Below, one piece after another: positions 12,884 to 22,403 of a stretch of DNA of 51,435 nucleotides. Location: NCBI GenBank assembly GCA_025965715.1, contig JAOPWJ010000199.1, positions 1 through 51,435 of the forward strand. Reading direction: 5' to 3'. The position numbers and the translations under genes were made by a program. Below the pieces are notes generated by a model, which was not told the DNA's origin, ran no database searches, and worked only from the letters and a program-made list of their open reading frames with translations. Position 1 is the first letter of the stretch, and every line of letters starts with the position of its first letter. The DNA is from Blastococcus sp. Lineage in GTDB: Bacteria > Actinomycetota > Actinomycetes > Mycobacteriales > Geodermatophilaceae.

Positions 12884-13984
12884 TCAGTACGCCTTGTCGA
12901 CGTTCTCGGCCGCGTTGTCCTTGGTGAACAGCTGGTCGGAGTTGATGATCAGCGTGGGGACCGGCTTGCCCGCCGCGTAGTCGGCCATGGTCTGGAACGC
13001 GGAGGTACCGAAGCGGGGGCTGCACTCCACCGTCGCGTACATGTCGCCGGCCTGGACGGCCTTGAGCCCGTCCTTCTCGCCGTCGATCGAGACGACCTGG
13101 ATGTCCTTGCCGGGCTCCTTGCCGATCGCCTTGACAGCCGCGATCGCGCCCAGCGCCATCTCGTCGTTGTGCGCGTAGATCGCGGTGGCGTCCGGGTGCG
13201 ACTGCAGCAGGGTCTCGGTGACCGACTGGCCCTTCGCCCGGGTGAAGTCGGCGTCCTGCGAGACGACGATCTTCATTCCCGGGCAGTCCTTGATCGCGTC
13301 GTCGAAGCCCTTCTTGCGGTCGATCGCCGGGGACGCGCCGGTCGTGCCCTCGAGCTCGATGATCGTGGCGTTGCCGTTGGTGGCCTTGGCCATCTGCACC
13401 GCGGCCCGCTTGCCCTCCTGGATGAAGTCGGACTGGATGACGGTGACGTAGTCCGTGCCCGGCTCCGCGACGCTGTGGTCGACATCGCGGTCGAGCAGGA
13501 AGACCGGGATACCCGCGGCGGCGGCGTCCTTGACGACGTTGCCGAGCTGCTCGGTGATCGGGGCGATGAAGAGCGCGTCCGGCTTCTGGGCGATGAGGCC
13601 CTTGATGTCGGCGATCTGCTTGGACTGGTCGTTGTTCGCGTCGGTGATGGTCAGGTCGATGCCTGCCTTCTCCGCCTCCGACTTCATGCTCTCGGTCTCC
13701 GCGAGCCGCCAGGGGTTGTTGCTCGCGTTCTGACTGAACGCAACCGAGTAGCTCGAGCTCTGGGCGAGCTTCGGCGCGTTCTCAGCGGTCGGCACGTCGG
13801 CGGGGGCCTCGGAGTTGCCTGGGTCCTCGGCGTCCACGAGCGGACAGTCGGCAGCGGCTCCGCTGCTGGCAGCGTTGTCATCGCTGCTGTTGCTGCCGCC
13901 GCCGCAGCCGGCGAGCAGGCTCACCGACAACACGGCCATGCCCGCGATTGGCGCAATCTTCCTAAGGTGCACGGAACCCTCCAT
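12884..13984 (-). CDS. Sugar ABC transporter substrate-binding lipoprotein (YtfQ/RbsB-like)
   Basis: Lipobox LLAGCGGG; SVAFSQNASNNPWRLAETESMKSEAEKAG; VVSIDGEKDGLKAVQAGDMYATVECSPRFG. Confidence 0.92.
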   Translation of the reverse strand: MEGSVHLRKIAPIAGMAVLSVSLLAGCGGGSNSSDDNAASSGAAADCPLVDAEDPGNSEAPADVPTAENAPKLAQSSSYSVAFSQNASNNPWRLAETESMKSEAEKAGIDLTITDANNDQSKQIADIKGLIAQKPDALFIAPITEQLGNVVKDAAAAGIPVFLLDRDVDHSVAEPGTDYVTVIQSDFIQEGKRAAVQMAKATNGNATIIELEGTTGASPAIDRKKGFDDAIKDCPGMKIVVSQDADFTRAKGQSVTETLLQSHPDATAIYAHNDEMALGAIAAVKAIGKEPGKDIQVVSIDGEKDGLKAVQAGDMYATVECSPRFGTSAFQTMADYAAGKPVPTLIINSDQLFTKDNAAENVDKAY

Positions 13985-14170
13985 TGGGTGCGTCCCCAGC
14001 GCATGGCCGGGTCCTGAACAGGTGTCAAGAGGATGGCACCGAATGGGACCTACGTCACACGAAGTCGCCGCCGTGCAGGTATCTAGCGCATAACCGGTCC
14101 AGGCGGACCGCCGGAGTCCGCGCGGGCCCAGCGACTGCGCATTAGCGTGGGCCGGCCAGAGGGAGGCGCC

Positions 14171-15043
14171 GTGCCAGCACCTGAATCGAGCATCGCCGAT
14201 GCGGTCCGGGCCGCACGTCCGGCGGACGGGGTGACCGTGTGGCTGCTCGGCAACGCGGGGGTGCTCCTGGTCGGGTCGACGGGACGCCGGATCGCGATCG
14301 ACCCCTGGACGTCGGACTGGTTGGAGGTCCACAGTGCGGCCGATCCCGACCCCGTGGTCCGGCAACGCCCTGCGCGCCTGACCTCGGCGGAACTCGCCGA
14401 GCTGGTGGACGCGGTCCTCGTCACCCACGAACACCCCGATCACCTCGACCCGGGGCTGGCGCGCACTCTGACCGCGGCGGGCGTGCCTGTCCACCTGCCG
14501 CGAGGTTGCGTTCCGGCGGCCGAGGCCTGCGGCTATCCGGCCTCGGCCCTACGTCCCCTGGAGGTGGGGCAGGAGGGCGAGGTCTGCGGCTTCGACGTCG
14601 CGGCCCTACCCGCCGCACACGCGCTCGCGGGCGACGGGTACGGCAGGTACACGCAGTGGCTGGACGAGAGGGGCGCCCACCGGGCGGTCGGCTTCCTCGT
14701 TCGCGGGGGAGGACGCGTGCTCTTCCACGGAGGCGACACCGTCATGTGGCCGGGACTGCAGGACCGACTCCGGGCCGCCCGCGTCGACACCTGCCTGCTG
14801 CCCATCAACGGCCGGGACTGGCTGCGGGAAGAACGCGGTCTGGTCGGCAACCTGACGGCACGGGAGAGCGCGGACCTCGCCGCAGCGTGCGGTGCGGAGG
14901 TCCTCATTCCCGTCCACTTCGATGGCGTGGTCGGCAACACCGGCTCCCCGGGCGAACTGGTCGACTACGCCGCGGCGACCTATCCCCGACTGACGGTCGC
15001 GATACCGGGACGTTCCGGCGTCCACCTGCCCCCGATCCTCTAG
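14171..15043 (+). CDS. MBL-fold metallohydrolase
   Basis: VLVTHEHPDHLDPGL (HxHxDH motif), VLFHGGDTVMWPG, LIPVHFDG; GTG start with GGGAGG upstream. Confidence 0.85.
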   Translation: MPAPESSIADAVRAARPADGVTVWLLGNAGVLLVGSTGRRIAIDPWTSDWLEVHSAADPDPVVRQRPARLTSAELAELVDAVLVTHEHPDHLDPGLARTLTAAGVPVHLPRGCVPAAEACGYPASALRPLEVGQEGEVCGFDVAALPAAHALAGDGYGRYTQWLDERGAHRAVGFLVRGGGRVLFHGGDTVMWPGLQDRLRAARVDTCLLPINGRDWLREERGLVGNLTARESADLAAACGAEVLIPVHFDGVVGNTGSPGELVDYAAATYPRLTVAIPGRSGVHLPPIL

Positions 15044-15184
15044 GGGCGGGGCGCCGGCGTGAGCAATGCCGACATCCTGAACGCGGTGACGGGTGTGCCC
15101 GGGGTCATCGGCAATCCGGCGCGCGCGTACCCGTCGAACCGCGGTGGGCGGTGTGCGACCGCCGCCACCGGGTAGGCGTGCGCC

Positions 15185-15697
15185 ATGGCGACAGGGTCGA
15201 GGTCAGCCGGGCGCCTGCCCGCCCGTTCCTCCGCTCTGCTGCTGGGCCTCGGTTTCGGCGGTTTCGTCGACGGGATCGTGCTGCACCAGATCCTGCAGTG
15301 GCACCACATGGTCAGTGCGGTCGAGGGCGAGCCGGTGGGCACTCTGGCCGGGCTGGAGGCGAACACCGTCGCCGACGGGCTCTTCCACCTGGCGACCTTC
15401 GTGCTCACCTTCGCCGGCACGGTGACCGCGTTGATCGCCTGGCGACAGGGCCGGATCGCGCCCAGCTGGAGCTTCCACTTCGGCCTGGTCCTCGCCGGGT
15501 GGGGCATCTTCAACCTGGTCGAGGGCGTCGTCGACCACCAGATCCTCGGCGTGCACCATGTCCGCGACGATCTCGGCGCGCCACTGAGCTGGGACATCGG
15601 CTTCCTGGTGTTCGGTGCGCTGCTCGTCGTCGGCGGTTGGCTGCTCTACCGCCGCGGCCGCTCCGCCATGACAGGAGGTCCAGGGCCGGTCCCGTAA
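15185..15697 (+). CDS. DUF2243 family membrane protein
   Basis: GFGGFVDGIVLHQILQWHHMVS ... GWGIFNLVEGVVDHQILGVHHVRDD. Confidence 0.9.
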   Translation: MATGSRSAGRLPARSSALLLGLGFGGFVDGIVLHQILQWHHMVSAVEGEPVGTLAGLEANTVADGLFHLATFVLTFAGTVTALIAWRQGRIAPSWSFHFGLVLAGWGIFNLVEGVVDHQILGVHHVRDDLGAPLSWDIGFLVFGALLVVGGWLLYRRGRSAMTGGPGPVP

Positions 15698-15768
15698 GCC
15701 CTTGATCGGGCCCTCCCCGGCGGGCAGGCTGTGAGCTGGACCACAAGGGATACCGCCGGGAGGCCACC

Positions 15769-15966
15769 GTGGAAGCTCACGTGGGGGACAGGATCATCGT
15801 CCGCTCGACCCACCAGGGGGAGCCGGAGCGGACGGGCGCGGTGGTGGAGTGCGCGGAGCCCGGCGGTGGCCCGCCCTATCGGGTCCGCTGGGAGTCCGAC
15901 GGCCACACCGCGCTGTTCTACCCTGCCGGCACGTGCACCGTGGTGCACGAAGCGGCGCAGGGCTGA
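15769..15966 (+). CDS. DUF1918 family small protein
   Basis: MEAHVGDRIIVRSTHQGEPERTGAVVECAEPGGGPPYRVRWESDGHTALFYPAGTCTVVH. Confidence 0.9.
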   Translation: MEAHVGDRIIVRSTHQGEPERTGAVVECAEPGGGPPYRVRWESDGHTALFYPAGTCTVVHEAAQG

Positions 15967-15975
15967 CCGGCCGGC

Positions 15976-18054
15976 ATGGGCAAGGACACCGGGAGCGCCC
16001 CGGCACCGCGGTCGGCCGACAAAGTGCGCAATGTGGCCCTCGTCGGCCACGCGGGCGCGGGCAAGACGACACTGGCCGAGGCCCTGCTCGTCGCCACCGG
16101 TGCCCTGCCCCGCCTGGGACGGGTCGAGGACGGCACCACCTGCCTCGACACCGAGGAGGTGGAGATCCGGCAGCGACGCTCCGTCTCCCTCGGTGTCGCC
16201 ACGGTGGAGCACGCCGGGCACCGGCTGACGATCCTCGACACCCCGGGCTCGCCCGACTTCGTGGGTGAGTTGCGCGCCGGGCTCCGGGCGGCCGACGCGG
16301 CGCTGTTCGTCGTCTCCGCGGTCAACGGCGTCGACGCCACCACCGTGGCGCTCTGGCAGGAGTGTGCGACGGTCGGGATGCCGCGGGCGGTGGTCATCAC
16401 CCAGCTCGACCGCGCACGGGCCGACGTCGACGACGCCGTCCGGCTCTGCCAGCTCATGCTGGGCGAGGGCGTCTACCCCATGCACCTGCCCGACCGGGGC
16501 CCGGACGGCGGCGTCCGGGCGCTCGTCTCGCTGCTCGAACCGCACCCCGGGACCAATGGCAACGCCGCGGAGGCCGACCGGCTCCGTGGCGAGCTCATCG
16601 AGGGGATCATCGGCGAGAGCGAGGACGAGACCCTCATGGACCGGTATCTGGCCGGCGACGAGCTGGCCGTGGCCGACCTCGTCGCCGACCTGGAGACGGC
16701 GGTGGCCCGCGGCCATTTCCATCCGGTGCTCTGCGTCGCGCCGCTGACCGGGGTGGGCGTGCCGGAGCTGCTGGATCTGCTCGTCTCGGCCTTTCCCTGT
16801 CCGATGGAGCACGGCTGCCCGTCAGTCACCCGGCCCGACGGATCACCGGCGCCGGCGCTCCGGTGCGACCCCGACGGGCCGCTGGTCGCCGAGGTCGTCA
16901 AGACGACCACCGACCCCTACGTGGGTCGCGTCTCGCTGGTGCGGGTCTTCTCCGGCACCCTCCGGCCCGACATCCTCCTCCACGTCTCCGGGCACGGCAT
17001 GAGCGAGCGCGGCCACCCCGACCATGACGTCGACGAGCGGATCGGCGCCATCACCTCACCGCTGGGCGCCGCCCTGCGCCCCGTCGCGGCGTGTCCCGCC
17101 GGGGACATCTGTGCCGTGGCCCGCCTGGGCAGCGCCGAGACCGGCGACACCCTGTCCTCGCCGGAGAACCCGCGGCTCGTCCCCCCCTGGGATCTCCCCA
17201 CGCCGCAGCTGCCGGTCGCCGTCGAGGCGGTCTCCCACGCCGACGAGGACCGGCTGGCCACCGCCCTGGCACGGCTCGTGGCCGAGGACCCGACCGTGCG
17301 GCTGGAGCGCCGCCCGGACACCGGCCAGCTGCTGCTGTGGTGCGTCGGGGATGCCCACGCCGAAGTGTTGCTGGAGCGGCTGCGGGTCCGTCACGGCGTC
17401 GGTGTGACCACGGCGCCCGTGCGGGTGCCCATGGTGGAGACGCTGGCGGGCAGTGCCCGGGTGACCGGCCGGCACGTCAAGCAGTCGGGCGGGCACGGCC
17501 AGTACGCCGTCGTGGTGATCGAGGGGGAGCCGGGCCCGCCGGGTTCCGGCATCGTCTTCGAGCAGCGCATCGTCGGCGGCACGGTGCCCAGCCAGTTCCA
17601 CGGCAGCGTGGAGAAGGGGATCCACACGCAGGCCCGGCGCGGAGTCAGCGGGGACCGGCCGATCGTCGACGTCCGCGTCACCCTGGTCGACGGGAAGGCT
17701 CACTCGGTCGACTCCTCCGACGCAGCGTTCCAGGCCGCCGGCGCTCTGGCGCTCCGTGAACTGGTGAGCACCGCCGGCACGCGGGTCCTGGAACCGTGGT
17801 GCGAGGTCGCGGTGACGGTGCCCGGCGAGTACGTCGGTGCGGTCATGAGCGACCTGTCGGGACGGCGGGCCCGGGTCACCGGCAGCGACGCCGATCCGGC
17901 CCGCGACCGGACGACCGTGCGGGCCGAGATCCCCGAGGTGGAGCTGCTCGGCTATCCCGGTGTCCTCCGGTCGGTCACGCACGGCACGGGGAGCTTCATC
18001 CGGCGGCCCATGGGATACGAGCCGGTGCCCGCCTCGGTCGCCGTTCCGGCGTGA
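15976..18054 (+). CDS. Elongation factor G-like protein EF-G2
   Basis: VALVGHAGAGKTTLAEALL, LDTPGSPDF, VITQLD; EF-G domain IV KQSGGHGQYAVVVIEGEP; 692 aa. Confidence 0.92.
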   Translation: MGKDTGSAPAPRSADKVRNVALVGHAGAGKTTLAEALLVATGALPRLGRVEDGTTCLDTEEVEIRQRRSVSLGVATVEHAGHRLTILDTPGSPDFVGELRAGLRAADAALFVVSAVNGVDATTVALWQECATVGMPRAVVITQLDRARADVDDAVRLCQLMLGEGVYPMHLPDRGPDGGVRALVSLLEPHPGTNGNAAEADRLRGELIEGIIGESEDETLMDRYLAGDELAVADLVADLETAVARGHFHPVLCVAPLTGVGVPELLDLLVSAFPCPMEHGCPSVTRPDGSPAPALRCDPDGPLVAEVVKTTTDPYVGRVSLVRVFSGTLRPDILLHVSGHGMSERGHPDHDVDERIGAITSPLGAALRPVAACPAGDICAVARLGSAETGDTLSSPENPRLVPPWDLPTPQLPVAVEAVSHADEDRLATALARLVAEDPTVRLERRPDTGQLLLWCVGDAHAEVLLERLRVRHGVGVTTAPVRVPMVETLAGSARVTGRHVKQSGGHGQYAVVVIEGEPGPPGSGIVFEQRIVGGTVPSQFHGSVEKGIHTQARRGVSGDRPIVDVRVTLVDGKAHSVDSSDAAFQAAGALALRELVSTAGTRVLEPWCEVAVTVPGEYVGAVMSDLSGRRARVTGSDADPARDRTTVRAEIPEVELLGYPGVLRSVTHGTGSFIRRPMGYEPVPASVAVPA

Positions 18055-18182
18055 GCCACCCGCCCTGACCCGTCCCGACCCCGGGGAGCCCATCCAGAGG
18101 CTCGCCGCCAGTGTGCGAGTGGGGAGGAGGATGGGGTCCTTCGACTAGCCTCGGGCACGGTGTGCAGCGGGCTGGAGGGATC

Positions 18183-18854
18183 GTGACGTCGTCGAACGGG
18201 CCGTCGGCCGGTGGCCCCGTTCCGCAGGTGGGCGTTGCGACGCCGTCGGTCACCGACCGCGAGAAGCTGCCGGACCGGGTGTGGACGCTGCCGAACGCAC
18301 TGTCGGTGCTGCGGCTCCTGGGGGTGCCACTGTTCCTCTGGTTGCTCCTCGGGCCCCAGGCGGACCGCTGGGCCGTCGCCGTCCTCATGATCTCCGGCTT
18401 CACCGACTGGCTCGACGGCAAGCTCGCCCGCTGGCTCGACCAGGGCAGCCGCCTGGGCGCGCTGCTCGACCCGGCCGCCGACCGGCTCTACATCGTCAGC
18501 ACCCTGGTTGCCCTCGCGCTGCGCGAGATCGTGCCCCCCTGGATCGTCGTCCTGCTCGTGGGCCGTGAGTTCGTCCTGGCGGTTGCGCTGCTGGTCCTGC
18601 GTCGCTACGGCTATCCGCCGCTGCAGGTGCACTACCTCGGCAAGGCCGCGACCCTCCTGCTCCTGTACGCATTCCCCGGCCTCATGCTGGCCGACGGGGA
18701 CGGGTGGCTGGCCACCCTGCTCGAACCCTTCGCCTGGGCCCTGACGATCTGGGGCACCGCCCTCTACGTGCTGGCCGGCCTCTTCTACCTGATTCAGGTG
18801 GGCGGGATCGTGCGGGCGGAGCGCGCTGGCCAGGGTCCTGGGACGGTGCGGTGA
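18183..18854 (+). CDS. CDP-alcohol phosphatidyltransferase family (PgsA-like)
   Basis: Motif DGKLARWLDQGSRLGALLDPAADRL matches DG(x)2AR(x)8G(x)3D(x)3D; first gene of an Rv1822-like block. Confidence 0.88.
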   Translation: MTSSNGPSAGGPVPQVGVATPSVTDREKLPDRVWTLPNALSVLRLLGVPLFLWLLLGPQADRWAVAVLMISGFTDWLDGKLARWLDQGSRLGALLDPAADRLYIVSTLVALALREIVPPWIVVLLVGREFVLAVALLVLRRYGYPPLQVHYLGKAATLLLLYAFPGLMLADGDGWLATLLEPFAWALTIWGTALYVLAGLFYLIQVGGIVRAERAGQGPGTVR

Positions 18855-19780
18855 CGCTGATCCCGCGGAGCGGCGGCACGCGCTCGATGGGCGCCTCCCT
18901 GCTCGACGCCGTCCTGGCCGACACGCTGGACCCCGCGTACGCCCAGGCGGCGGCCGACCGCGCGATGCCGGCCGAGCACGCGGCGACCGGCCGGCCCGCA
19001 CCGGCCCGACGGCGGCGGGGACAGCTGCTGGTCGCCCTCACCATGGTGGGCGCCGGCCTGCTGGTCGCCGTCACCTATGACCATGCCGTGACCAAGTCTC
19101 AGGGCCGGGAACAGATTCGTACGGCGCTGATCGACGACATCCAGCAGGCCTCGGCCGTGACCGACGACCTCGCCGCGGAACTCGAAAAGCTCCGCACCCA
19201 GGTCAGCGCCACGCGGGAGGAGTTGCTGGCCACGACCACCGTCGGCCAGCGGGCGCTCGACGAGCTGGCGCGGGCCCAGCAGGGGGCGGCGGCCGTGCCG
19301 GTGACCGGACCCGGTCTGCTGGTCACTCTGGCCAACGCCGACCCGACGGCCGACCAGGACCCGGTCGGCGGCACCACCGAGCAGAACTCCGGCGGCCGCG
19401 TCATGGACGGCGACCTGCAGCGTGTCGTCAACGCGCTCTGGGCCGCCGGTGCCGAGGCGGTCAGCATCAACGGTCAGCGACTGGGCCCCACCAGCGCCAT
19501 CCGCTTCGCCGGTGAGGCGGTCCTGGTGGACTTCCGGCCGGTCACCAACCCCTACGAGATCAGCGCCATCGGCGACCCGGAAAGGCTCTCCAGCCGATTC
19601 CTGGCCAACCCACAGGTGATCGCGCTGGCGTCGATCTCCGAGACCTTCGGCCTGCGCTTCGACTTCGCCCAGGAGGACGAACTGTCCCTGCCACCCGCCG
19701 GCACTCCCGAGCTCCGCGCCGCCCGCGTGGACGCTCCCCAGTCGGCCGCGCCTGCCCCCGACCCGACGCCGGGAGGCTGA
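18851..19780 (+). CDS. DUF881 family protein
   Basis: GPGLLVTLANADPTADQ...MDGDLQRVVNALWAAGAEAVSINGQRLGPTSAIRFAGEAVLVDFRPV; GTGA overlap with the upstream gene. Confidence 0.9.
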   Translation: MTLIPRSGGTRSMGASLLDAVLADTLDPAYAQAAADRAMPAEHAATGRPAPARRRRGQLLVALTMVGAGLLVAVTYDHAVTKSQGREQIRTALIDDIQQASAVTDDLAAELEKLRTQVSATREELLATTTVGQRALDELARAQQGAAAVPVTGPGLLVTLANADPTADQDPVGGTTEQNSGGRVMDGDLQRVVNALWAAGAEAVSINGQRLGPTSAIRFAGEAVLVDFRPVTNPYEISAIGDPERLSSRFLANPQVIALASISETFGLRFDFAQEDELSLPPAGTPELRAARVDAPQSAAPAPDPTPGG

Positions 19781-19783
19781 CCC

Positions 19784-20116
19784 GTGATCCCGATCATCGG
19801 ACTGGCGGCCGGCGTCCTGCTGGGGCTGATCTTCGACCCCACCGTGCCGCTGTCGCTGCAGCCCTACCTGCCCATCGCCGTGGTCGCCGCCCTGGACGCG
19901 GTCTTCGGTGGGCTCCGCGCCCGCCTGGACGGGATCTTCGATGCCAAGGTGTTCGTGATCTCGTTCGTGTCCAACGTCGTCGTCGCGGCGCTCATCGTCT
20001 TCCTCGGCGACCAGCTCGGGGTGGGCGCTCAGCTGTCCACCGCGGTGGTCGTCGTCCTCGGTATCCGCATCTTCGGCAACGCCGCCGCCATCCGGCGGCA
20101 CGTCTTCCGCGCATGA
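19784..20116 (+). CDS. Small basic family protein (DUF1290)
   Basis: IPIIGLAAGVLLGLIFDPTVPLSLQPYLPIAVVAALDAVFGGLRARLDGIFDAKVFVISFVSN. Confidence 0.92.
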   Translation: MIPIIGLAAGVLLGLIFDPTVPLSLQPYLPIAVVAALDAVFGGLRARLDGIFDAKVFVISFVSNVVVAALIVFLGDQLGVGAQLSTAVVVVLGIRIFGNAAAIRRHVFRA

Positions 20117-21027
20117 GCGACGCTCCCGGACCGGACGCCACCCCGCCAGACGGCGAGGTGCCACAGCCCCCGGCGGGCGAGGTGCCACAGCCCCCGGCGG
20201 GCGAGCTGCCACAGCCCGCCCCCGCGGGCGACGCCGTACCGGAGCTCGGGACCGACGCGCCCCCGCCGGCCCCGGACGCCGGGAGCCCAGCCCCGCCCGC
20301 CGAGCCGACCGGCCCGTCGGGCACGGCGCCCGGCAGTGGCCGGCGCAGCGACCGTCTCGCCGCGGCGCTCATCGGTGTCCTGACCCTGCTCCTCGGGTTC
20401 GCGTTCGCCGTGCAGGTGCGCACGGTCGGCGACGACAACCAGTACGCCGGTGCGCGCGAGGAAGACCTCGTGCGCATCCTCGACGAGCTCAATGCCCGCG
20501 AGGAGCGGCTCCGCCAGCAGCTGGCCGACCAGCGGTCGGCCCTGCAGGACCTCAGCAGCTCCGACAGCCAGACCGCCGCGGCGGTCGAGGAGGCCCGGCG
20601 GCGGTCGGAGGCCATCGGCATCCTCAACGGCACCATCGCGGCGCGCGGGGCGGGCCTCCGCATGACCATCCACGACCCCGACCAGGAGGTGCGCGTCGCC
20701 GACATCCTCGACGCGGTCCAGGAACTGCGCGGCGCGGGCGCCGAGACGATGCAGATCGACGACGTCCGCGTCGGGGTCTCGACCGCGGTCACCGGTCAGC
20801 CCGGGGACCTCATGATCGACGGCCATCCGATCAGCGCCCCGTACGAGGTGCTCGTGATCGGGTCGCCGCAGGACATGGAGACGGCACTCAACATTCCCGG
20901 GGGAGTCGTTCAGGACATCGGCAACCGCGGGGGAACGGTTGACATCGCGCAGTCACGGGACGTCGTGGTCGACGCGTTGCGGCCGCTGGAGGCTCCTCAA
21001 TACGCTTCGCCGAAGACCGCCGACTGA
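20113..21027 (+). CDS. DUF881 family protein with a Pro-rich N-terminal repeat
   Basis: GAGLRMTIHDPDQEVRVADILDAVQELRGAGAETMQIDDVRV...; paralogous to 18851..19780. Confidence 0.88.
   Translation: MSDAPGPDATPPDGEVPQPPAGEVPQPPAGELPQPAPAGDAVPELGTDAPPPAPDAGSPAPPAEPTGPSGTAPGSGRRSDRLAAALIGVLTLLLGFAFAVQVRTVGDDNQYAGAREEDLVRILDELNAREERLRQQLADQRSALQDLSSSDSQTAAAVEEARRRSEAIGILNGTIAARGAGLRMTIHDPDQEVRVADILDAVQELRGAGAETMQIDDVRVGVSTAVTGQPGDLMIDGHPISAPYEVLVIGSPQDMETALNIPGGVVQDIGNRGGTVDIAQSRDVVVDALRPLEAPQYASPKTAD
20152..20223 (+). repeat. Three tandem 24-bp units inside the DUF881 gene
   Basis: GGCGAGGTGCCACAGCCCCCGGCG x2 exact plus a diverged third copy, encoding GEVPQPPA-GEVPQPPA-GELPQPAP. Confidence 0.9.
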
Positions 21028-21039
21028 AGGGACCCACCT

Positions 21040-21064
21040 CCTGCGGGGCGCCAGCGCCCCCAGG
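21040..21064 (+). terminator. Weak GC-rich hairpin between DUF881 and gcvH
   Basis: CCTGCGGGGCG-ccag-CGCCCCCAGG, imperfect stem. Confidence 0.3.
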
Positions 21065-21140
21065 ATCGCGGGGGGCCCCTGCAGGTAGGCCGTGACACCC
21101 CACTGTCCGCCTCGACCCGACCCCGGGAGACGATCGCCGC

Positions 21141-21545
21141 ATGGCCACACCGGACGACCGCCGCTACACCGACCAGCACGAGTGGGCACTGGTCCAGGGC
21201 ACCGACGGCACGGCGACCGTCGTGCGCGTCGGGATCACCGACCACGCCCAGGACGCGTTGGGCGACATCGTCTTCGTCCAGTTGCCGGAGGTCGGCGACG
21301 AGGTGGCGCCCGGGACGCCGATCGGCGAGGTGGAATCCACCAAGTCGGTGTCGGACGTCTACGCACCGGTGGCCGGCGTCGTGGCCGCCGTGAACGACCG
21401 GCTCGCCGACTCGCCGGAGACCATCAACGCCGACCCCTACGGCGCTGGCTGGCTGGTGGACATCGCCGTGCCGGGCGAGGGCGGCGATCCCATCGGCGCC
21501 CTGCTGGACGCCGAGGCCTACCAGGCGCTCGTCGACGCGTCCTGA
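21141..21545 (+). CDS. gcvH: Glycine cleavage system H protein
   Basis: YTDQHEWALVQ...VGITDHAQDALGDIVFVQLPEVGDEV...GEVESTKSVSDVYAPVAG (lipoyl Lys motif). Confidence 0.97.
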   Translation: MATPDDRRYTDQHEWALVQGTDGTATVVRVGITDHAQDALGDIVFVQLPEVGDEVAPGTPIGEVESTKSVSDVYAPVAGVVAAVNDRLADSPETINADPYGAGWLVDIAVPGEGGDPIGALLDAEAYQALVDAS

Positions 21546-21808
21546 CCGGACCGTCGGCGGCGAGTTCCCGCGCGCGGATCACTATGATCCCTCGAGGGCG
21601 ACGGTGCCGCGGTGAGCAGCCGGGAAACCAGCGCTCCTGACCCTGACCGTCCGGTTGACCCTCGGGCCGACCGGCTGGTTCCATGATCCACGGTCCGCCG
21701 CTCGGCTGCGGCGGCCGACCTGCGGCGGGCCGTCCGGTCCGCCCTCCGCCGGCCGCCCGTGGCCTGTTCCGAGGCCTACGGCGGGCCCCCGCACCCGAGG
21801 AGACCGAA

Positions 21809-22327
21809 GTGCACTGCACTCGATGTGGCCACGAGAACCCCGAGGGCAGTCGCTTCTGCGCGCAGTGCGGGTCGGCGCTCGCCCAGGAGAGGATCGGCGA
21901 GTCGACCAGCGTCATCCCCAAGGTCGGCGGTGAGGACTCGAGCGAGCAGCCCGAGATCACCGAGTCCGCGGCGGACGCGCACGCGGGTGCGGTGGAGTCG
22001 CTGCCCGCCGGCTCCGCGCTGCTCGTCGTCAAGCGCGGCCCCAACGCCGGTAGCCGGTTCCTGCTCGACCAGGACGTCACCACGGCCGGACGGCACCCCG
22101 ACAGCGACATCTTCCTCGACGACGTCACCGTCAGCCGCAGGCACGTGGAGTTCCACCGCGAGGGCGGCGGCTTCTCCGTGCACGACGTCGGCAGCCTCAA
22201 CGGCACCTACGTCAACCGTGAGCCGGTCGACGTCGCGACCCTCGCCGGAGGTGACGAGGTGCAGATCGGCAAGTTCCGCCTCGTCTACCTCACCGGCCCC
22301 CGCACCGGCGAGCCGGCCGCTCGCTAG
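21809..22327 (+). CDS. garA: GarA-type FHA-domain protein with N-terminal zinc ribbon
   Basis: GTG start; CTRCGHENPEGSRFCAQCGSAL zinc ribbon; LLVVKRGPNAGSRFLLDQDVTTAGRHPDSDIFLDDVTVSRRHVEF FHA core. Confidence 0.9.
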   Translation: MHCTRCGHENPEGSRFCAQCGSALAQERIGESTSVIPKVGGEDSSEQPEITESAADAHAGAVESLPAGSALLVVKRGPNAGSRFLLDQDVTTAGRHPDSDIFLDDVTVSRRHVEFHREGGGFSVHDVGSLNGTYVNREPVDVATLAGGDEVQIGKFRLVYLTGPRTGEPAAR

Positions 22328-22403
22328 TGGGCACGCCGGCCGACCCGCGAGGCACAAGGGCGCGGCCGTCCGCGCACCGTCGGACGTTCGGCAAGAAGGG
22401 GGC

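Noticed and set aside
21546-21808. Glycine riboswitch near gcvH/gcvP
   Set aside because: No recognisable glycine-aptamer core seen by eye in the gcvH or gcvP upstream regions; an Infernal search would be decisive.
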